Shown one piece after another: positions 7,306 to 15,624 of a stretch of DNA of 64,000 bases. The position numbers and the translations under genes are program-made. The notes beneath the pieces are model-generated. The model was not told where the DNA came from and did not search any database. It saw only the letters and a list, made by a program, of their open reading frames with translations. The DNA lies in contig NZ_JIAG01000009.1 in assembly GCF_000688395.1 (NCBI RefSeq), positions 1 to 64,000 on the forward strand, read 5' to 3'. The DNA is from Haematomicrobium sanguinis DSM 21259 (GTDB taxonomy: Bacteria; Actinomycetota; Actinomycetes; Actinomycetales; Micrococcaceae). Position 1 is the first letter of the stretch; each line of letters opens with the position of its first letter.

Positions 7306-8001
7306 ATGACACCAGATCAGTTGCGCCAAGCAGTGGATTCGATGCCAGATGGAGGGCCCTACCTCCTTTCTGCGACCATCGACACTGTCTCTGAGGTGGA
7401 CGGAGTTAAATCAACGACCAAGGCCACGGATGCGTCCTTCGTTGACCTCACCCGAGACATTGTGGCAACGCGTTTCAGTTTTGATCTCGGTGACGATTTT
7501 GACGAGCCGATGGCTACCGAGTCGCTCTACGCACTTGGTCACGTGCACCAGCGGGAACCGGACGGAACACTCATCGGTTTGGATGTGGGTTCAATTGCTT
7601 CTACGTCGATGGGTATTTTCTGTTGGCTACGCGGTGCTGTGGCGGTCACCACCGTGGCTTTAGAGCCGTGCACGTACCGTGCCGTGATCCAACCACGCGA
7701 AATCCTCGCCCATACAGCACCGCAAGAGGCAGAGGCGATGGAAAGCGCGCTTGCGATGTCAAACCTAGATCTTCTCAACGAGTTTACGGTGGACTTCCGG
7801 CTCATCGATTCCACGCCAACGTGGGCCCATAGTGACATTAACTGGCCTCCGGGCGTCCGTGCTGACGGTGTCACCCAAACCTCAATCGATGCTACGCTAC
7901 GGCCCACCAAGCCGCGCGAATTTCACCTCGAAACACCAGACCGCCACGTCTCTGCCGAACTCTATCTGTTGCTCCAGCAGGAGCAACAGCAGAACCACTA
8001 A
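7306..8001 (+). CDS. Hypothetical protein downstream of the bacteriocin-like gene
   Basis: A 231-aa protein of unknown family (MTPDQLRQAVDSMPDGGPYL at the start). It has no signal peptide; one moderately hydrophobic stretch (SMGIFCWLRGAVAVTTVAL) lies mid-protein, and the C-terminus is Gln-rich (LLLQQEQQQNH). A purine-rich GGAGG..GGGAG precedes it; GTG at 7300 is an equally good start, adding two residues. It is 54 nt after the bacteriocin-like gene in the same direction and shares its AT-richer codon use, so co-transcription is likely. A maturation, targeting or immunity role is possible but not shown by any motif. Confidence 0.6.
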   Translation: MTPDQLRQAVDSMPDGGPYLLSATIDTVSEVDGVKSTTKATDASFVDLTRDIVATRFSFDLGDDFDEPMATESLYALGHVHQREPDGTLIGLDVGSIASTSMGIFCWLRGAVAVTTVALEPCTYRAVIQPREILAHTAPQEAEAMESALAMSNLDLLNEFTVDFRLIDSTPTWAHSDINWPPGVRADGVTQTSIDATLRPTKPREFHLETPDRHVSAELYLLLQQEQQQNH

Positions 8002-8044
8002 AGCCACTCCCGCACTGAGCCGCCTCGACCGTGCACCTAGGGTT

Positions 8045-8050
8045 TAGACT
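8045..8050 (+). promoter_or_regulatory. -10 hexamer of coaE, leaderless start
   Basis: TAGACT ends 6 nt before the ATG at 8057, so the transcript would start at the codon itself. Confidence 0.45.
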
Positions 8051-8056
8051 GGCGGC

Positions 8057-8674
8057 ATGATTCGAGTTGGTCTCACCGGCGGAATCGCGTCCGGAAAATC
8101 CACCGTGTCCCGATTTCTGCATGAGCGCGGAGCCGAGATAATTGATGCAGACCTCATCGCTCGTGAGGTTGTTGCCCCGGGTACGCACGGCCTGAAGTCG
8201 ATCGTCGAAACATTCGGCGAGGAGTTTCTCGCCCCGGACGGCACACTCAACCGGGCCAAACTTGGTGAGTTGGTTTTCTCGGACGGCGAAGCGCGCCAGG
8301 CGCTTAACGCCGTCGTGCATCCTTTGGTGCGTGCCCGCTCTGCCGAGCTGATCGATCATCTGCCCGCGGATTCCATTGTGGTGGAGGATATTCCGCTCCT
8401 TGCCGTGGGCAAGATGGCGGATCGCTTTGACCTGGTCGTGGTGATAGAAGCGACCCCGGAAAACCAGGTGGCCCGCATGGTCAGGGACCGCGATATGACC
8501 GAGGACGAGGCGTGCGCGCGGCTGAAATCCCAGGCGAGCAACGCCGAGCGGCGTGCCGTCGCAGACGTGCTGATCGTCAACAATGGTTCCGCCGAAGAAT
8601 TGGCTGCGCAATTGGACAAACTCTGGCTACGCCTGGAGCAAATGCGGACAGAAGATGTCCGCGTGGAAGGCTAG
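8057..8674 (+). CDS. coaE: Dephospho-CoA kinase
   Basis: A 205-aa cytoplasmic kinase that phosphorylates the 3' hydroxyl of dephospho-CoA, the last step of CoA synthesis. The Walker A loop is GGIASGKST (8-16), followed by the family signatures IIDADLIAREVVAPG and VVEDIPLLAVGKM, and the lid region VARMVRDRDMTEDEACARLKSQ. Length is normal for the family. Directly upstream of uvrB, with 9 nt between the stop and the next ATG, as in many actinobacteria. Confidence 0.95.
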   Translation: MIRVGLTGGIASGKSTVSRFLHERGAEIIDADLIAREVVAPGTHGLKSIVETFGEEFLAPDGTLNRAKLGELVFSDGEARQALNAVVHPLVRARSAELIDHLPADSIVVEDIPLLAVGKMADRFDLVVVIEATPENQVARMVRDRDMTEDEACARLKSQASNAERRAVADVLIVNNGSAEELAAQLDKLWLRLEQMRTEDVRVEG

Positions 8675-8677
8675 GCT
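8672..8677 (+). promoter_or_regulatory. -10-like hexamer before uvrB
   Basis: TAGGCT, overlapping the coaE stop codon, ends 6 nt before the uvrB ATG. A weak GGAAG also lies there but is too close to serve as a good Shine-Dalgarno. Confidence 0.35.
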
Positions 8678-8683
8678 GGAAGC

Positions 8684-10756
8684 ATGAGTCTTGCCCCGCA
8701 AATCAATCGAGTTGTCTCGCCGTTTGAGGTCGTCAGCGAGTTCCAGCCCGCCGGCGATCAGCCGACCGCCATTGCCGAGCTAACCGAGCGGATCAACAAC
8801 GGCGAGAAAGACGTGGTGCTCCTCGGCGCGACCGGTACCGGCAAGAGCGCGACCACCGCGTGGCTCATCGAGCAGGTACAACGGCCCACACTCGTCATGG
8901 TGCAGAATAAGACGCTTGCGGCGCAGCTGGCCAATGAGTTCCGGGAGCTGCTTCCCAATAATGCGGTGGAATATTTCGTCTCCTACTATGACTACTACCA
9001 ACCCGAAGCGTACGTCCCGCAAACCGATACGTTCATTGAGAAGGACTCCTCGATCAATGAGGAAGTCGAGCGGTTGCGCCACTCGGCGACGAACTCGCTG
9101 TTGACCCGGCGTGACACCGTGGTGGTGTCCACGGTCTCTTGTATATATGGTCTCGGCACCCCGGAAGAATACGTGTCCGGCATGGCCACCGTGCGCGTGG
9201 GCGAACAGGTCAATCGCGACGACCTGCTCCGCAAATTCGTGGCCATGCAGTACACGCGCAACGATATTGACTTTCACCGTGGAACGTTCCGGGTGCGCGG
9301 GGACACCGTGGAGATCATCCCTATGTATGAGGAACTCGCGGTGCGCATCGAGTTTTTCGGCGATGAAATCGAGAAAATCTACACCTTGCACCCGGTCACC
9401 GGGGAGATCCTGCATGACGAGCAGGAAATGTATATCTTCCCGGCCTCGCACTATGTTGCCGGCCCCGAGCGGATGGCCAAGGCGATCCGCACGATCGAGG
9501 ATGAGCTTGCCGAACGGCTCAAAGAGTTAGAAAGCCAAAACAAGCTCGTCGAGGCGCAGCGCCTGAAAATGCGCACCACCTATGACCTCGAAATGATGCA
9601 ACAGATGGGCTTCACGAACGGCATCGAGAACTATTCGCGGCACATCGACGGGCGTGCACCCGGCTCCGCGCCGCACTGTTTGCTGGATTATTTCCCGGAC
9701 GATTTTCTCCTGGTCATTGACGAGTCCCATGTGACGGTCCCGCAAATCGGCGCGATGTATGAGGGCGACATGTCCCGCAAGCGCACCCTGGTCGACCACG
9801 GGTTCCGCCTGCCCTCTGCAATGGACAACCGTCCGCTGAAGTGGGATGAATTTTTAGAGCGGGTGGGGCAAACGGTGTACCTTTCGGCGACCCCGGGTGC
9901 CTATGAGCTTGAGAAGTCCGACGGCGTTGTGCAGCAAATCATTCGGCCCACCGGTCTGGTCGATCCCGAAGTGATCGTGAAACCGACCAAGGGGCAGATC
10001 GATGACCTGCTGGACGAGATTCGGGTCCGTGCAGAGCGCGACGAGCGTGTCCTGGTCACCACCTTGACCAAACGCATGGCCGAGGACTTGACCGCATACC
10101 TGGTCGACAACGGGGTCAAGGTCGAATATTTGCACTCGGATGTGGACACGTTGCGGCGCGTGGAACTGTTGCGCGAATTGCGGCTGGGCACCTTCGACGT
10201 GCTGGTCGGTATCAACCTGTTGCGCGAGGGCTTGGACCTGCCGGAGGTCTCGCTGGTGTCGATTTTGGACGCGGATAAGGAAGGGTTCCTGCGCTCCACC
10301 ACCTCGCTGATCCAGACAATTGGCCGCGCCGCGCGTAACGTGTCCGGCCAGGTGCACATGTATGCGGACCGGATTACCGATTCGATGGCGCGTGCCGTGG
10401 AGGAGACGAACCGTCGTCGCGATATCCAGATCGCATTCAACAAGGAAAACGGGATTGACCCGCAACCGCTACGCAAGAAGATCGCGGACATTACCGATCA
10501 ATTGGCACGCGAAGACGCGGACACGCGGGCGCTGCTGGAGAGCGCTGGCCGGGGCGGGAAGCAGGCCGCGCCGATTCGCAAGGACGGCCTGGCTGCAGCA
10601 CCTGCCGAGGACTTGGCCGATCTCATTGAGCAACTGACCGAGCAGATGCACAATGCGGCGGCGGAACTCCAGTTCGAGTTGGCCGCCCGGTTACGCGATG
10701 AGGTTGCCGATCTCAAGAAGGAATTGCGCGCCATGAAAACCGCCGGCCACGCCTGA
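8684..10756 (+). CDS. uvrB: Excinuclease ABC subunit UvrB
   Basis: A 690-aa damage-verification helicase of nucleotide excision repair, acting with UvrA and UvrC. Walker A is GATGTGKS (48-55). The beta-hairpin that probes DNA is seen in [19 protein letters not shown], the DEAD-like Walker B in [13 protein letters not shown], and helicase motif VI in [11 protein letters not shown]-terminal UVR domain (about 645-680) with [19 protein letters not shown] docks UvrC. Full-length and intact. Confidence 0.97.
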   Translation: MSLAPQINRVVSPFEVVSEFQPAGDQPTAIAELTERINNGEKDVVLLGATGTGKSATTAWLIEQVQRPTLVMVQNKTLAAQLANEFRELLPNNAVEYFVSYYDYYQPEAYVPQTDTFIEKDSSINEEVERLRHSATNSLLTRRDTVVVSTVSCIYGLGTPEEYVSGMATVRVGEQVNRDDLLRKFVAMQYTRNDIDFHRGTFRVRGDTVEIIPMYEELAVRIEFFGDEIEKIYTLHPVTGEILHDEQEMYIFPASHYVAGPERMAKAIRTIEDELAERLKELESQNKLVEAQRLKMRTTYDLEMMQQMGFTNGIENYSRHIDGRAPGSAPHCLLDYFPDDFLLVIDESHVTVPQIGAMYEGDMSRKRTLVDHGFRLPSAMDNRPLKWDEFLERVGQTVYLSATPGAYELEKSDGVVQQIIRPTGLVDPEVIVKPTKGQIDDLLDEIRVRAERDERVLVTTLTKRMAEDLTAYLVDNGVKVEYLHSDVDTLRRVELLRELRLGTFDVLVGINLLREGLDLPEVSLVSILDADKEGFLRSTTSLIQTIGRAARNVSGQVHMYADRITDSMARAVEETNRRRDIQIAFNKENGIDPQPLRKKIADITDQLAREDADTRALLESAGRGGKQAAPIRKDGLAAAPAEDLADLIEQLTEQMHNAAAELQFELAARLRDEVADLKKELRAMKTAGHA

Positions 10757-10867
10757 GCTGATTGGCCGCGCCAGATACTGAGATAACCGCGCGTTGCATT
10801 TGTTTACATAGCTGTGCATAAGGGAAACTCAAAGCTATCCCTCAATGCCGACGTTTTAGGAACAGCT

Positions 10868-12460
10868 GTGAGCGCAAAACCCGTAGTCCTGATCGCTGAA
10901 GAACTCTCACCTGCCACCGTGGACGCCCTCGGGCCGGACTTTGAGATTCGCAGCGTGGACGGTTCCGATCGATCCGCGCTGCTGCCGGCGTTGGCAGACG
11001 TGGACGCGGTCTTGGTGCGCTCGGCAACCCAGATGGACGCCGAAGCCATCGCCGCCGCCCCCAACCTGAAGGTCATTGCACGGGCCGGGGTCGGTTTGGA
11101 CAACGTGGACATTCCAGCCGCGACGCAAGCGGGTGTGATGGTGGTGAACGCTCCGACGTCCAATATTGTCTCGGCGGCGGAACTGACAGTGGGACATATT
11201 CTGGGGCTCGCCCGCAATATCCCGCAAGCTTGTGCCGCGCTGAAAGCAGGGGAGTGGAAACGCTCCAAGTATGCCGGCGTGGAGCTCTTCGAGAAGAAGA
11301 TCGGCATTATTGGGCTGGGGCGCATCGGAGCGCTCATTGCGGCGCGGCTGCAAGCGTTCGACACCGAAATCCTTGCCTACGATCCCTATGTCACCTCCGC
11401 GCGGGCCGCCCAATTGGGCGTGAAGCTCGTGACCCTGGAGGAGTTGCTGGCCGAATCCGATTTCATCACCATCCACATGCCCAAGACTCCCGAAACGGTG
11501 GGCATGATCGGGGCAGAAGCGTTCAAGACCATGAAAAATAGCGCCTATGTGGTTAACGTGGCCCGCGGCGGCTTGATCGACGAAGACGCGCTCTTTACCG
11601 CCTTGCAGGAGGGCGAAATCGCCGGCGCCGCCATTGACGTGTTCTCTACCGAGCCGAGCACGGATTTGCCGTTCTTTGCCCTGGACAATGTGGTTGTGAC
11701 GCCGCACTTGGGCGCCTCCACCGATGAGGCGCAAGAGCGCGCCGGCGTGTCCGTTGCCCGGTCCGTCCGCCTGGCGCTTGGCGGGGAACTGGTCCCTGAC
11801 GCGGTCAATGTTGCCGGCGGCGCGATTGATCAAGTGGTGCGCCCGGGCATTCCGCTGATCGAAAAGCTGGGGCGTATTTTTACTGCGCTCGCTCATGACT
11901 CGGTGACGCAGATTGACGTAGAAGTCGCCGGTGAGATTGCCACGCTGGACGTGAAGGTGCTGGAACTGGCCGCCCTCAAGGGGGTGTTTACCGACGTGGT
12001 CTCGGAGAAGGTGTCCTATGTCAATGCGCCGGTCTTGGCCGAACAGCGCGGGGTCGCCACCCGCCTGATCACCACGGACAACGCAGAGGACTACCGGAAT
12101 ACGCTCACGATTCGCGGTGCGCTCTCCGACGGTTCGCAGATTTCGGTGTCCGGCACGTTGACCGGGCCCAAGCAAGCCGAAAAGCTCATCGGCGTCAACG
12201 GCTTTGACTTCGAGCTGCCCATCACAGAGCACGTGCTCTTGTTCCAGTACGTCGACCGGCCCGGCGTGGTGGGTGAAGTGGGCAGCATCCTGGGAAAGCA
12301 AAACATTAATATCGCCGGGATGCAGGTGTCCCGTAACGACGCCGACGGTCAGGTCTTGTGCCTGCTGACCGTGGATTCCTCGGTGCCGCAAGAGGTGCTG
12401 GGCGAAGTTCGGGAAGCGGTCAACGCGTCCTTGGCCCGCGAGGTCGACCTGAGCGAGTAA
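10868..12460 (+). CDS. serA: D-3-phosphoglycerate dehydrogenase
   Basis: A 530-aa long-form SerA, the first committed enzyme of serine synthesis, oxidising 3-phosphoglycerate with NAD. GTG 10868 was chosen: AGGAA lies 6 nt before it and the start fits the usual length of actinobacterial SerA. The N-terminal half has the nucleotide-binding GLGRIGALIAARLQAF and catalytic segments NVARGGLIDEDAL and VVTPHLGASTDEAQERAG. An ASB intervening domain (about 320-450) and a C-terminal ACT domain (EHVLLFQYVDRPGVVGEVG) follow; in related enzymes these mediate serine feedback. Confidence 0.95.
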   Translation: MSAKPVVLIAEELSPATVDALGPDFEIRSVDGSDRSALLPALADVDAVLVRSATQMDAEAIAAAPNLKVIARAGVGLDNVDIPAATQAGVMVVNAPTSNIVSAAELTVGHILGLARNIPQACAALKAGEWKRSKYAGVELFEKKIGIIGLGRIGALIAARLQAFDTEILAYDPYVTSARAAQLGVKLVTLEELLAESDFITIHMPKTPETVGMIGAEAFKTMKNSAYVVNVARGGLIDEDALFTALQEGEIAGAAIDVFSTEPSTDLPFFALDNVVVTPHLGASTDEAQERAGVSVARSVRLALGGELVPDAVNVAGGAIDQVVRPGIPLIEKLGRIFTALAHDSVTQIDVEVAGEIATLDVKVLELAALKGVFTDVVSEKVSYVNAPVLAEQRGVATRLITTDNAEDYRNTLTIRGALSDGSQISVSGTLTGPKQAEKLIGVNGFDFELPITEHVLLFQYVDRPGVVGEVGSILGKQNINIAGMQVSRNDADGQVLCLLTVDSSVPQEVLGEVREAVNASLAREVDLSE

Positions 12461-12502
12461 CCCCGGTGAGGCGCCTCGATGAATGTCCCCGGTGAGGCGC
12501 CT
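12461..12502. repeat. Short direct repeat after serA
   Basis: ccccggtgaggcgcct occurs at 12461-12476 and 12487-12502, period 26 bp, immediately after the serA stop. Origin unknown. Confidence 0.55.
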
Positions 12503-12569
12503 TGGCCCCGTAAGGATGTGCGGGTCGTCGCCTTGGTGAGTGTCCTTAAGGCGACATCCGAGCGCTCGG

Positions 12570-12590
12570 GTGAGCATCGCCGTCGTTCAT
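12570..12590. repeat. Family D half repeat
   Basis: tgagcatcgccgtcgttcat matches the right arm of family D (compare 49251-49265). No complete left arm is visible nearby. Confidence 0.4.
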
Positions 12591-12591
12591 C

Positions 12592-12668
12592 TCGTTTCGC
12601 ATCCCCTGACCGCATTTCGAGAGCCGCATGCCGGGCTAAAAATGCGCTACGGTGATGCGAAACGCGGG
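12592..12668. repeat. Family A palindromic repeat, copy 3
   Basis: The arms cgtttcgcatcccctgaccgc and a matching right arm ending gatgcgaaacg flank a divergent centre. It lies directly before the shared terminator. Confidence 0.75.
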
Positions 12669-12686
12669 GCGGGGTAAACGTCAAAG

Positions 12687-12725
12687 GCGGTGGTGCTGTC
12701 TCTCGACAGGACCACCGCCCCTTTT
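12687..12725 (+). terminator. Rho-independent terminator between serA and the convergent small gene
   Basis: GGCGGTGGT-g-CTGTC pairs with GACAG-g-ACCACCGCC around a 4-nt loop, followed by CCTTTT. The stem is symmetrical and the minus-strand side is followed by TTTG, so it may work for both convergent genes. Confidence 0.8.
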
Positions 12726-12742
12726 GACTTAAAACCTATCGG

Positions 12743-13054
12743 CTAGTTTGAGCCGGGAGTGTTGGGTTGGGTCGGATCGACCGGCTTCGCGGGCTCCGCC
12801 GGAGTATCCGGCGTGGCAGGAGCGTCCGGCGTTCGCGCGTCGGCCCCGTCATTACCCAGCTTGTCAACCCATCCGGAGGCGTTTGACTGCACGCCATCGA
12901 CCTGGTCCTTGAACTTTCCACCGGTTTTCTCATCGATGAAGTCGCCGGCCTTTTCGATGCCGTCCTTGATCTTGTCGGCGTTGTCGCCAATAAGATCTCC
13001 AGCCTTGTCCCTCAGTCCCTCGGCCTTGCCTTTGAGGTTGTCAAAAAAAGACAC
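12743..13054 (-). CDS. MT0933-like antitoxin-family small protein
   Basis: A 103-aa protein; GTG 13054 is preceded by AGGAGG at ideal spacing, which rejects the much longer frame reaching 13486. The N-terminal ~60 residues are amphipathic helical repeats rich in Lys/Asp/Ala (FFDNLKGKAEGLRDKAGDLI), matching the MT0933/Rv0909-type antitoxin family. The C-terminal 40 residues are a low-complexity Pro/Asp/Thr tail (PDAPATPDTPAEPAKP). No toxin gene adjoins it, so toxin neutralisation is doubtful; such proteins in actinobacteria are often solitary. Confidence 0.7.
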   Translation of the reverse strand: MSFFDNLKGKAEGLRDKAGDLIGDNADKIKDGIEKAGDFIDEKTGGKFKDQVDGVQSNASGWVDKLGNDGADARTPDAPATPDTPAEPAKPVDPTQPNTPGSN

Positions 13055-13187
13055 AGGCACCTCCTCTCGGTCATTGGGGGCCACATGCCCCCTCCGCACT
13101 TTATGGTAGCGGTCTCGTTGACTCCTGGCTATGGGCTGAGAGCGAAATTTGGGTAAACGCAATCGGCGCGGCGTTGCTAGCATGAAA

Positions 13188-13218
13188 GGAGCGCCCAAGC
13201 TGGTAAGCGTGGCGCTCC
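13188..13218 (+). other. Stem-loop overlapping the 5' edge of the guanidine-III aptamer
   Basis: GGAGCGCC and GGCGCTCC pair perfectly over 8 bp. The 3' arm shares its last two bases with the start of the aptamer at 13217, so the two structures may be mutually exclusive. Confidence 0.45.
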
Positions 13219-13257
13219 GGACGAGACGCGCCGTACCCGGACACGCAAAGACGACGC
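13217..13257 (+). promoter_or_regulatory. Guanidine-III (ykkC-III) riboswitch
   Basis: CCGGACGAGACGCGCCGT, then ACCCGGAC, then an A-rich linker and GACGACGC reproduce almost base for base the conserved guanidine-III aptamer known from actinobacteria such as Thermobifida. Its pseudoknot pairs CGCGCC-type loop bases with the 3' segment. It precedes the guanidinium exporter gene by about 100 nt. Binding should raise expression of the exporter when guanidinium accumulates. Confidence 0.9.
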
Positions 13258-13358
13258 ACTGGCAATGACAGCGGAAGCTATGAGCTAAGTGCGGTTTTGT
13301 GAACTCCGAAGTTCCCCGAAACGAGCACCTGGCTCGCCACGGTGAAAGGGAAGCGAAA

Positions 13359-13673
13359 ATGGCGTGGGTTGTTTTAGTGATTTCGGGAATGTTGGAGGCC
13401 GTGTGGGCGGTCGCGCTGGGGAAGTCTGAAGGCTTCAGCCGCCTGGTGCCGACGATCGTATTTGGCGTGGGACTCGTGCTCAGCATGGCCGGGCTGGCGT
13501 ATGCGATGCGCGAACTCCCGGTCGGGACGTCCTATGCGGTGTGGGTCGGTATTGGGGCGACGCTGACTGTGGCCTATGGGATGATCACCGGGGATGAGAC
13601 GGTGAGCGTACTCAAAGTGTTGCTACTGCTCGGGATTGTGGCGTGCGTCATCGGGTTGAAACTGCTGCACTAG
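13359..13673 (+). CDS. gdx: Guanidinium exporter Gdx (SugE-type SMR protein)
   Basis: A 104-aa small multidrug resistance protein with four transmembrane helices. It starts MAWVVLVISGMLEAVWAVAL, where the membrane-embedded Glu (E13) is the proton/guanidinium site, and contains ELPVGTSYAVWVGIGA, typical of the SMR family. The Gdx subgroup exports guanidinium in exchange for protons; the guanidine-III riboswitch upstream makes this call strong. The start at 13359 removes a 20-residue extension without membrane character. Confidence 0.93.
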   Translation: MAWVVLVISGMLEAVWAVALGKSEGFSRLVPTIVFGVGLVLSMAGLAYAMRELPVGTSYAVWVGIGATLTVAYGMITGDETVSVLKVLLLLGIVACVIGLKLLH

Positions 13674-13694
13674 GTGTATCGGCGCGCAGAACGC

Positions 13695-13727
13695 AAAAAA
13701 CCCCGCCGGGGTCATGCCTTGCGGGGT
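13695..13727 (-). terminator. Terminator of the tRNA cluster
   Basis: On the minus strand ACCCCGC and GCGGGGT pair and are followed by TTTTTT at 13700-13695. It lies just after tRNA-Val. Confidence 0.75.
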
Positions 13728-13736
13728 GAGAAGTGG

Positions 13737-13811
13737 TGGTGCACGATACTGGGATCGAACCAGTGACCTCTTCCGTGTCAGGGAAGCGCGCTACCGCTGC
13801 GCCAATCGTGC
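13737..13811 (-). tRNA. tRNA-Val(GAC)
   Basis: Acceptor GCACGAT pairs with ATCGTGC. The D-arm is GCGC/GCGC, the anticodon stem CTTCC/GGAAG with loop CTGACAC (anticodon GAC), and the T-arm ACTGG-TTCGATC-CCAGT. The 3' CCA is encoded. Confidence 0.95.
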
Positions 13812-13848
13812 CGGCGTTCGCCTTTTCAGCGACTTCGCAAGTCTATCG

Positions 13849-13919
13849 AGGTGGGGACGGGATTCGAACCCGCGTATACGGCTTTGCAGGCCGCTGCCTC
13901 GCCTCTCGGCCACCCCACC
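13849..13919 (-). tRNA. tRNA-Cys(GCA)
   Basis: Acceptor GGTGGGG pairs with CCCCACC, the discriminator is U (typical for Cys), and the anticodon loop is CTGCAAA (anticodon GCA). T-loop GTTCGAATC is intact. CCA is not encoded. It is the middle gene of the Gly-Cys-Val cluster. Confidence 0.95.
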
Positions 13920-13958
13920 AAATAACCACTGGTGAGAATCCAGCAGCAGTGACTTGCG

Positions 13959-14031
<73 letters not shown>

Positions 14032-14205
14032 GTGAGGGAAAATTACCGCTTTTCGAGATCGAATTGCGTTGCCGGTTTGTGTTCATCCGGCGTTTTCCAA
14101 CGAGTAAAAACAATACTGTACCCGCACGCTTTCGTCCAATCGGCGCGCGGGCATGTCGCCCGTGGCAGGCCGGCAAGGTCCAAAACCCGCGCACGCACAG
14201 CCGAG

Positions 14206-14211
14206 TAGGCT
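14206..14211 (+). promoter_or_regulatory. -10 hexamer of the membrane-protein gene, leaderless start
   Basis: TAGGCT ends 6 nt before ATG 14218. No Shine-Dalgarno is present. Confidence 0.45.
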
Positions 14212-14217
14212 GTGAGA

Positions 14218-15612
14218 ATGCACGATGAAAGCGCCGCACACACCCGCTTTGCCGCCGAAACCTGGCACCGCAAAAACGGCCTGCCACTTCTGGTTCATCC
14301 GCGCCACCGCGCCACCCATCTGCTCGGCCGGGCCGCGCCGTTGCTGACCGCATGGTTTGGGTTCTCGCTCGGCTATGGGCTCATTATTTCCGTGCTGAAC
14401 GCCTCGCTTGCCGACGGCACCCTCAACGCCGATATTCTCATTGACGCTGCGGACGAGTCCAATGTGGAAGCGCAAGATCAGGCGCTGGAGCAACTGGGAA
14501 TTATGGTTGTGATTGCGGCGATCATTGTCCTCACAATCCTGGTTGTGGTCCCCCTGCTAGTGCTCCTTGTGACCTGGGGGGTTGGCCGCGCGATCGGCCC
14601 CAGCATGGCGCGCCGCCGCTGGTGGGGACTGGCCGCGGTGATCTTGAACCTCTCCGTGACCCCGTGGTTACTCACCTTTGACGGCGAACTATCTCTTGGC
14701 CAAGCCTGGCTCCTGCAGCTCGCCATCGTCGCCGGGCTGTTCGTGGTCATCGCCAGCGGCCTCGGCGCATTTCTGGTGTGGGCGCTCAAATCCGCGTTTC
14801 AGCAACTCTCCGCGCTCCGTCTGATGACCTCGATAGCCTTACCGCTCTTGATTCTTGTGGTGATTTTCGCCTTCTTTTCCGCCGAGCCGTGGGAAATGAG
14901 CGCGCACCTGGCACGCGGGCGCATGTTCTGGCTCCTCGCCTTCCTGGGCGCTAGCGGCCTGTTCTTCATCACCTATTTGGCGCGCCAAGAACTGAAAGAA
15001 GCCACCACGGACCTGAAGGACAGCGAATCGAGAAAACTCCTCGAAGGCACCCCGCTTGCCGCCATCGACGCGGATGAAACCGCCGACATTCAACGCCTCA
15101 ACCGCATTCAACGCTTCAACGTGTGGGCCGTCCTGGTCATGGCGCAAGTGTTCCAGGCCTTCTTTTTCGGCATCGTGGCGTTCCTCTTTATGCTGGCGCT
15201 CACCGGACTCTCCATGGACGGCGAACTCATTAAATCCTGGTCCAAAGTGGACGCCGACCCGATGGAAATATTCGGCATCAAACTGCCCATCGACGTCACC
15301 GCGATCCGGGTGTGCGCCTTTCTAGCCGGGATCTCTGCGCTCAACTTCGTGGTCACGACCGCCAGCAACTCGGACTACCGGGACGCGTTCTATGACCCGC
15401 TCATGGCAAAAATCCGCAAGGCGCTGGCCGTGCACGCCATTTATGACCACCGGTTAGCGGGCGCTCAAGGGAAGAACGACGGCGATGCGCAAGTCATTGC
15501 CGAAGGTATCGCGGGATTATTCACCAGCGGGAAGGCAAAGCGCCCCGCACCTCGGGTGCGCAGGCGCACCCAGGTCACGGCCGGGAACGACGAGAATGTC
15601 GGAGGCGAGTGA
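14218..15612 (+). CDS. Polytopic membrane protein of unknown function
   Basis: A 464-aa protein with about seven or eight hydrophobic segments: one near residue 45, a pair around 95-120, a pair at 140-190, one around 205-225, one at 240-255, and two at 315-350 and 370-385. A hydrophilic loop (DLKDSESRKLLEGTP) and a basic C-terminal tail (APRVRRRTQV) are probably cytoplasmic. I recognise no transport or enzyme motif. ATG 14218 was preferred to GTG 14212 because a TAGGCT hexamer lies 6 nt before it. It is followed after 12 nt by a RecB-like nuclease gene and then fmt. Confidence 0.75.
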   Translation: MHDESAAHTRFAAETWHRKNGLPLLVHPRHRATHLLGRAAPLLTAWFGFSLGYGLIISVLNASLADGTLNADILIDAADESNVEAQDQALEQLGIMVVIAAIIVLTILVVVPLLVLLVTWGVGRAIGPSMARRRWWGLAAVILNLSVTPWLLTFDGELSLGQAWLLQLAIVAGLFVVIASGLGAFLVWALKSAFQQLSALRLMTSIALPLLILVVIFAFFSAEPWEMSAHLARGRMFWLLAFLGASGLFFITYLARQELKEATTDLKDSESRKLLEGTPLAAIDADETADIQRLNRIQRFNVWAVLVMAQVFQAFFFGIVAFLFMLALTGLSMDGELIKSWSKVDADPMEIFGIKLPIDVTAIRVCAFLAGISALNFVVTTASNSDYRDAFYDPLMAKIRKALAVHAIYDHRLAGAQGKNDGDAQVIAEGIAGLFTSGKAKRPAPRVRRRTQVTAGNDENVGGE

Positions 15613-15624
15613 AAGACTAGAAAC

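Noticed and set aside
10907-12577. Open frame of 556 codons antisense to serA
   Set aside because: It is a high-GC shadow: serA is intact with all motifs on the other strand, and the antisense translation is rich in His/Arg/Gly with no domain.
13055-13486. N-terminal extension of the MT0933-like protein to 13486
   Set aside because: It would run antisense through the guanidine riboswitch; AGGAGG before GTG 13054 defines the true start.
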